Shown piece after piece: positions 61,987 to 64,000 of a stretch of 64,000 nt of DNA (positions are counted from its first letter, which is position 1; each line of letters starts with the position of its first letter). The position numbers and the translations under genes are program-made. Source of the DNA: DASUPK01 sp963848955 (GTDB lineage Bacteria; Actinomycetota; Thermoleophilia; Solirubrobacterales; 70-9); contig CAWKFQ010000023.1 of NCBI GenBank assembly GCA_963848955.1, forward strand, positions 186,001 through 250,000, read 5' to 3'. The notes under the pieces are model-generated. The model did no database searches. It saw only the letters and a list, made by a program, of their open reading frames with translations, and was not told where the DNA came from.

Positions 61987-63047
61987 CCCGGCGGCCGATC
62001 GGGGCGGCGGCTGCGGTCGTCGCCACGATCGCCCTCGTCGCGCTGGTGCGGGCCGACCCGGCGGCCGCCGATCCGCCCGTACCGACGGACTACCGCTCGA
62101 CGGTCGACGCCATCGAGCCGGCGGCCGACGGCGTGCGCGCGGAGGTGGTGGGCGGCGACGCCTTCCTGGAGCTGACGGTGGACCGCGGTGTCGAGGTCGT
62201 GGTCACTGGCTACCAGGGGGAGCCCTACCTGCGGTTCCGTCCCGACGGCACGGTGGAGCGCAACCGCCGGTCACCGGCGACCTACGTCAACGACAGCCGG
62301 GACGCCGTTGCCCAGGTGCCCGCCAGCGCCGATCCCGAGGCCGACCCCGACTGGGAGACGGTGGGCGACGGCGGCGCGTACGCCTGGCACGACCATCGCA
62401 TCCACTGGATGGGGTCGGAGCAACCGAACGGCGCCGAGCCCGGCGAGTGGACCAAGCCCTGGACGGTCGACATCGAGGTCGACGGCACGCCCACCCGCAT
62501 CAACGGCACGCTCGCCCTCGTCGACGGCGTGAACCCGCTGCCCTGGGTGGCGTTGGGGCTGGCGGCTGCCGCCGCGATCGTGATCGGCGGTCGCCGTCGA
62601 CCGCTGCATCGTCGCCTGCGCGGCGGCCCTGGTTGCGGCGGCGCTGGCCACCGGTGTCGGCTGGGCCCAGCGAGCGGAGGCACCGGCCGGCGGCGGCGTG
62701 AGTCCCCTGCTGGTTGCGGTGCCGCTGGCGGGGGTGGCCGCCGCCGGGCTGGCCATCGCCGTGGGTCGCCGCCTGGGGCGCCGAGCCCTCGCCGCCCTGA
62801 CGCTGGCGGCCGCCGCCGCGGTCGCAGGATGGGGCGTGCTCCGCCTCGAGGTGCTGTCGAAGCCGGTGCTGCCCACCGTGCTCGACGCCTGGCTCGACCG
62901 GGCCGGAACCACCGTGGCGCTGGCGCTGGCGTTGGCGTCCGCCGGCCTCGTGGTCTGGGGCAGCGGCGTCGTGCTCGCCGACGACCACGAAAACGAGAGA
63001 CGAAGACCGGGGCCGCCGCCACCGTCGCAGGGGGAGGTCGACGGTGA
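61983..63047 (+). CDS. Membrane protein with exported N-terminal domain, frameshifts
   Basis: GTG 61983 overlaps the previous stop. Signal/anchor helix (AAAAVVATIALVALVRA), then an extracytoplasmic domain with VEVVVTGYQGEPYLRFRPDG and AYAWHDHRIHWMGSEQPNG, then a helix (ALGLAAAAAIVIGG). Near 62,590 the frame shifts to CIVACAAALVAAALATGVGW and two further helices (LLVAVPLAGVAAAGLAIAV; ALALASAGLVVWGSGVVLA), and near 62,990 back, to end at 63047. About 354 aa, four or five helices. The WHDHRIHWM stretch could bind metal. Not assigned to a family. Confidence 0.6.
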   Translation: MTRRPIGAAAAVVATIALVALVRADPAAADPPVPTDYRSTVDAIEPAADGVRAEVVGGDAFLELTVDRGVEVVVTGYQGEPYLRFRPDGTVERNRRSPATYVNDSRDAVAQVPASADPEADPDWETVGDGGAYAWHDHRIHWMGSEQPNGAEPGEWTKPWTVDIEVDGTPTRINGTLALVDGVNPLPWVALGLAAAAAIVIGGRRRPLHRRLRGGPGCGGAGHRCRLGPASGGTGRRRRESPAGCGAAGGGGRRRAGHRRGSPPGAPSPRRPDAGGRRRGRRMGRAPPRGAVEAGAAHRARRLARPGRNHRGAGAGVGVRRPRGLGQRRRARRRPRKRETKTGAAATVAGGGRR

Positions 63048-63062
63048 CGGCGGTGGCCGCCA

Positions 63063-63089
63063 GATCCTGACAGGGGGAGGAACAGGATC
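63063..63089. terminator. Possible terminator hairpin
   Basis: GATCCTG (63063-63069) pairs with CAGGATC (63083-63089), 16 bp after the stop of the upstream plus-strand operon and before the convergent minus-strand genes. No T run. Confidence 0.4.
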
Positions 63090-63099
63090 GGCGTCCCCT

Positions 63100-63478
63100 C
63101 GGCCTTGCCGCATGCAACCTCTCACCTTCCCCGCTTGTTCCCGCCGGTTCCGGAGAATTCGAAGAATTTCCGCTTCGTGGTCACGCGCTCCGGCGCCGGA
63201 ACAGGGCCACCCGCCGGCCAGCAACCCGAGCGCGCCGACCACGATGCCGATGATCCCGAGGGTGTTGGCGGAGTCGACGTCGTCTTTCGTGGCCGCGTTG
63301 TCGACGGTCACCCCGCCCGAGTCGGCCGCCTGCTCACCGTCGGACGCCCTCCGCCTCGTCGCTCGAGCCGCCGTGCTCGCCCTCGGCATCGACGACGGCC
63401 AGGGCCGGGGCGGGATGCTCGGGCTCCTCGCCGCTCGGCAGCGGCTCGTCGATCAGCGGACCACCGGGTCCGGGCCAC
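63100..63478 (-). pseudogene. YcnI-like (DUF1775) C-terminal remnant
   Basis: Directly after the CopD-like stop the minus strand reads PEWPGPGGPLIDEPLPSGEE, EHPAPALAVVDAEGEHGGSS, then after a shift near 63,345 reads VTVDNAATKDDVDSANTLGI and the hydrophobic IIGIVVGALGLLAGG. This is the end of a YcnI-type copper-binding membrane protein, including its C-terminal helix, but the ~150-residue copper-binding DUF1775 domain and signal peptide that should come first are missing. Either a deletion or a misassembly removed them. Confidence 0.5.
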
Positions 63479-63490
63479 TCTGGGCACGGC

Positions 63491-64000
63491 TCAGGGAACC
63501 GGGATCTCGGCGACGACGCGGTCCTGGTCGATGTCGGTGGTGCGTGCCAAGACCTCCAGCTCCCAGGTGCCGGAGAACGGGATCTCGGCGCCCTGAGCGA
63601 CGTACTGGCCGGGCCCGATCGGCTGCAGCGTGAGGTCGAGAGGGCCGATGTCCCGCTCCGGAAGGGTGAGGGACGCGGTCACTTCCTCGGGGTCGATGGG
63701 GCTGCCGTCGTGGCCGGCGATGTTGATCTCGACCTCTGTGGGACCGACGTCGGCTGGGTCGACCGTCACCGGATCATGGTGAGATCGCCGTGCAGGGTGG
63801 TGGTGAACAAGCCGCCCCCGGCGGCGGGGGCATCGTCCACGGCCGACGCGCCCGGCACGGCGTTGACCAGCGCCGCCGTGACCGCCAGAACCGCGACCGC
63901 CAGCCCGGCCTCGGCCGCCACCGACCGCCGCAGCACCGACAGCGGCGCGCGTCCCGAGGACGACACCCGCACCGCGCCCGGGCCCGGCGACAGGGCCAGG
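63491..64000 (-). CDS. CopD/YcnJ-type copper resistance protein, C-terminal part (runs off the window), one frameshift
   Basis: The gene enters from the right window edge. Visible: a basic loop (RAPLSVLRRSVAAEAGLAVA), a membrane helix (LAVAVLAVTAALVNAVPGA), then GGLFTTTLHGDLTM. A shift near 63,768 joins it to VTVDPADVGPTEVEINIAGH, LPERDIGPLDLTLQPIGPGQ and the end FSGTWELEVLARTTD to VAEIPVP. The C-terminal beta domain after the last helix is typical of YcnJ/CopD fusions that move copper across the membrane. Confidence 0.75.
   Translation of the reverse strand, partial: PGPVAGPGRGAGVVLGTRAAVGAAAVGGGRGRAGGRGSGGHGGAGQRRAGRVGRGRCPRRRGRLVHHHPARRSHHDPVTVDPADVGPTEVEINIAGHDGSPIDPEEVTASLTLPERDIGPLDLTLQPIGPGQYVAQGAEIPFSGTWELEVLARTTDIDQDRVVAEIPVP

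Overview
High-GC (about 65-72 %) actinobacterial DNA, densely coding, with many GTG starts and ATGA/GTGA overlaps. I read two blocks of different character. Positions 1 to about 23.1 kb carry a housekeeping set (rnhB, yraN, comM, dprA, thiD, ilvD, 5-formyl-THF cyclo-ligase, L,D-transpeptidase, xerC, a WhiG-type sigma factor, an EF-G-like GTPase, an RNase HI-like protein, tRNA-Gly). Together with an array of small SnoaL-like proteins beginning MSEENVE or MSQENVE, this recalls Thermoleophilia (Solirubrobacterales-like). From about 23.2 kb to the end the content recalls Acidimicrobiia or a related actinobacterium: MMPL pump, STAND regulators, P450, Lgt, ATP-dependent DNA ligase, mycothiol-type alcohol dehydrogenase, MpaB, UvrD2-like helicase, cobalamin genes and copper genes. 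The change coincides with an alpha/beta-hydrolase gene cut off after about 42 codons at 23,195. The taxonomic readings are from gene-family memory, not from a search.

The most striking structure is a 4.6-kb island at 9,662-14,341. A 43-bp direct repeat flanks it. The right copy is the 3' end of the 5-formyl-THF cyclo-ligase gene and the left copy is a displaced 3' end that still carries its own stop codon. Just inside each end lie two direct ~10-bp (A)CTGGCGAAC repeats that look like recombinase arm sites. No integrase lies inside. The cargo is four SnoaL-like paralogues, a small zinc-finger protein, a membrane protein, a K+ channel that ends at its selectivity filter, and a protein with tandem W-D-E-S repeats.

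The right block holds a dispersed ~137-bp repeat with imperfect terminal inverted repeats: three full copies (42.6, 45.2 and 59.4 kb) and one 45-bp remnant (34.95 kb). Every copy abuts the 3' end of a gene and two supply or overlap that gene's stop codon. Other features of this block are a 66-bp repeat encoding the acidic tail of Lgt, broken by a 17-bp remnant that switches frame; a class III cyclase/LuxR/ATPase fusion; a ChlI/ChlD-like protein beside cobO and cobQ that has lost key Walker residues; and two palindromic operator candidates linked to TetR genes.

About 25 otherwise intact genes or gene pieces are interrupted by apparent one-base indels, several in homopolymers and in both blocks. 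The simplest explanation is residual sequencing error from an unpolished long-read assembly, so I give frame-corrected gene extents and mark the shifts. Pathway themes are natural transformation and DNA processing (comM, dprA, rnhB), branched-chain amino acid synthesis (ilvD), thiamin salvage (thiD), one-carbon metabolism, cell-wall crosslinking, lipoprotein maturation (lgt), cobalamin synthesis (cobO, cobQ) and copper/cation handling (copD-ycnI remnant, DUF305, CDF).
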